NCBI GenBank assembly: GCA_025399215.1
Contig: MU621431.1
Coordinates: 1 to 17,575 of the forward strand
Direction of reading: 5' to 3'
Length of the DNA: 17,575 bases
DNA from: Globomyces pollinis-pini
Taxonomy: Eukaryota; Chytridiomycota; Chytridiomycetes; Rhizophydiales; Globomycetaceae
Made by a program: the position numbers and the translations under genes. Each line of letters begins with the position of its first letter. Within the stretch, counting starts at the first letter, position 1. Shown here one piece after another: positions 15,929-17,575 of the stretch. The notes beneath the pieces are model-generated. The model did not search any database and had not been told where the DNA came from. It saw only the letters and a program-made list of their open reading frames with translations.

Positions 15929-17575
15929 CTACTTTATATGTTCAACCAATGCTTTAATCCTTCTTGGCTGTTTGTTCAAACGGGGGATTCTCTTGATTTC
16001 ATCATCAATAAAAGTATTCAATTCAGGTTTGTTTATCGCTGAGTTTGCTTTGATAAGATTGACAATTGCAGTCAAGGCTTCAATATGTGGGGAAGTAAAG
16101 CAACCAATTGTGAAATTAATCAGTTTTTCTTGGTTGGTGATAATCACACCATTGAGTTCATCGTAGAATTTCTGAGCATATAATGTAAACTGCTTGGTCC
16201 TTGCTTTTCCAGAGCCACCAGATACTGCTGCATCATACTCTGGAGTCCACCCACAAGGACCTGGATACTGCAAAGAAATGCTGTGTCCGTGACGATTTGG
16301 CAACTCCCTGGTCGCTAATGCTTGAGCGGAACAATCTTTTTTAATTTCTTCTTGAACTTCTGGTAATGCACTGAAGAAAGGCGAAATATCAGTGATATAT
16401 CGTCTCAATTGACTTGGAGGTTCAGAAGTCCACGATCCCAAGACAATTTCACGACCTAGAGTAAGAATTTTTTCTGTTCCAACTCGTTCCAACATAGGAA
16501 TAGCATCCATTCGTGAGAGCTTGTAGGTTTTGCCTAATAATACCATCTGACACTCGGACAAAAGCTTATTGTACCCTTCAGCATGTTCAGCAGCGAATTT
16601 AGATACTTCGTCCAGCAATTGATTCTTGGCGTGAGAGGCTCGCGCTTCATTCCAATTCCCAATATTACTTCTGAACTCATCAAGTAAGAACTTTTTGCAC
16701 TGGTCAGACATTTGCTTGTATACTTCCTTTTCATCAAGTCTATTCCATACTTCTCCTTCAAGGCTATAACGACCAGTACGCTTCTTCAATATTATACTTT
16801 CAGTAAAGCTTTGCTGCATAACATCAATAGAAAGTGGATTATGAGTTCCCAAGTCATCCATAGATGGCTTTTGGACATCAGTGAATAAACAATCAACCAA
16901 AACCGTCCACGAGTGTACCAATTTCTTGAATACTTTAGTCTTCCCAAACAATTGTGCAACCGATTTAAAACCCGTTTCTGGAATCAAAAAGGCTTCATCT
17001 TCCAACATTAATTCAATATCATGCTTCATTTCGGTAGGAGCGAATCCATCAACATTGGTGTTGACAATGAGTTCAAGAATATCCAAATTGTATGGTAAAT
17101 CACATTCATAATCTGGATTTTTTCGGAGTCTTTCAATCATTGCGACGAAACTTCCAGACATTTCATCAAACAATGCTTTCAAGAGGTTGTGTGACAATTC
17201 ATCGGATAGTGGATTGAACTTTTTGTATCTGATAAGCCCAGTGACAAGTTTCGTGAGACTATCAGCAGGATTGAACTGACTTTTGTTTTTCAAATCATGA
17301 ATGACATCTTTGGCGATTGATCCAATTGAAATCTGTAGAGAATTGATAATCTGTCTGGAAAAATTCCATTCCGCCTCATTCAATGAACATCCAATGGCAG
17401 AATTGTTTGTAATTCGTAATAATGTTCCAGCTTGTAGTCCTACGTTTAAACTTGGAAAGACTTTCATTCCCCCTGAAGCCAAATATCCCTGGATCAATCC
17501 TTGTAGAGTCGGTAAAGAACTCAATACTTTGTAGACTAATGAGAGACCAGTGTCATTTGGGTGTGCAACAATCAA
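15929..17575 (-). CDS. Large intronless protein of unknown family (5' partial)
   Basis: The minus frame is open from the right edge to a TAG at 15929-15931, giving at least 548 residues; the true start lies outside. Composition and continuity leave little doubt that it is coding, but I do not recognise the family. It is a soluble, mostly helical-looking protein with no clear membrane segment. Near the C-terminus stands the conserved-looking block LQYPGPCGWTPEYDAAVSGG followed by SGKARTKQF; this is not a Walker A motif, because the Gly at the right spacing is missing. Further in, a segment around KKRTGRYSLEGEVWNRLDEK precedes a charged helical part. No intron interrupts 1.6 kb, unlike VPS1, Cdt2 or B56. 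A regulatory or structural protein, or one acquired by retroposition or transfer, are all possible. Confidence 0.75.
   Translation of the reverse strand: MIVAHPNDTGLSLVYKVLSSLPTLQGLIQGYLASGGMKVFPSLNVGLQAGTLLRITNNSAIGCSLNEAEWNFSRQIINSLQISIGSIAKDVIHDLKNKSQFNPADSLTKLVTGLIRYKKFNPLSDELSHNLLKALFDEMSGSFVAMIERLRKNPDYECDLPYNLDILELIVNTNVDGFAPTEMKHDIELMLEDEAFLIPETGFKSVAQLFGKTKVFKKLVHSWTVLVDCLFTDVQKPSMDDLGTHNPLSIDVMQQSFTESIILKKRTGRYSLEGEVWNRLDEKEVYKQMSDQCKKFLLDEFRSNIGNWNEARASHAKNQLLDEVSKFAAEHAEGYNKLLSECQMVLLGKTYKLSRMDAIPMLERVGTEKILTLGREIVLGSWTSEPPSQLRRYITDISPFFSALPEVQEEIKKDCSAQALATRELPNRHGHSISLQYPGPCGWTPEYDAAVSGGSGKARTKQFTLYAQKFYDELNGVIITNQEKLINFTIGCFTSPHIEALTAIVNLIKANSAINKPELNTFIDDEIKRIPRLNKQPRRIKALVEHIK

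Noticed and set aside
16197..16235. Gly-rich SGGSGKARTK segment of the right-edge protein as a Walker A nucleotide-binding loop
   Set aside because: The Gly required four residues before the GK pair is absent and Ala follows the Lys, so it does not fit GxxxxGK[ST].

Overview
The window looks like nuclear DNA of a unicellular eukaryote with very short spliceosomal introns, most plausibly an early-diverging fungus or a close relative of fungi. The reasons are a stand-alone DHFR (not the DHFR-TS fusion of most protists and plants), fungal-type VPS1 and NMN adenylyltransferase, a complex I B22 subunit, a Rts1/B56-like PP2A subunit and a GABA-B-like class C receptor. TAA, TAG and TGA all end recognisable genes, so the standard code is used. 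The species cannot be fixed from the sequence. Base composition is AT-rich and genes are tightly packed, in places about 100-170 bases apart.

Layout from left to right: a possible 3' end of a Ser/Asn-rich gene (2-160, +); a RibD_C/RIB7-like reductase (882-1796, +) converging on a PP2A B56 regulatory subunit (4310-1919, -); an NDUFB9-like LYR protein (4670-5129, +); an intronless class C GPCR (5629-8145, +); a 1.3 kb stretch holding only gene fragments (8146-9475); DHFR (10087-9476, -) head to head with VPS1 dynamin (10254-12595, +); a Cdt2/DTL-like WD40 protein (12693-14515, +); NMN adenylyltransferase (14657-15615, +); and an unrecognised intronless gene running off the right edge (17575-15929, -).

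I rebuilt 40 introns by matching exon joins to conserved protein families, and every joined reading frame is an exact multiple of three. Thirty-eight introns are only 23-35 nt long (mean about 29). The two exceptions are both in the B56 gene. One is 60 nt and the other 93 nt, and they divide exactly into two (31+29) and three (30+31+32) consecutive units. Each unit starts with GT and ends with AG, with no exon base between them. These look like arrays of ultrashort introns joined back to back, or recursive splice sites at miniature scale, and they are the most unusual thing in the window.

Most genes are core housekeeping functions: NAD and riboflavin-type cofactor synthesis, folate reduction, vacuolar and peroxisomal membrane fission, PP2A targeting, CRL4 ubiquitin ligase specificity and respiration. 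They do not form one pathway. Intron load is two-sided: B56, VPS1, Cdt2, NMNAT and NDUFB9 carry about one intron per 125-205 coding bases, RIB7 has one, and the receptor, DHFR and the right-edge gene have none.
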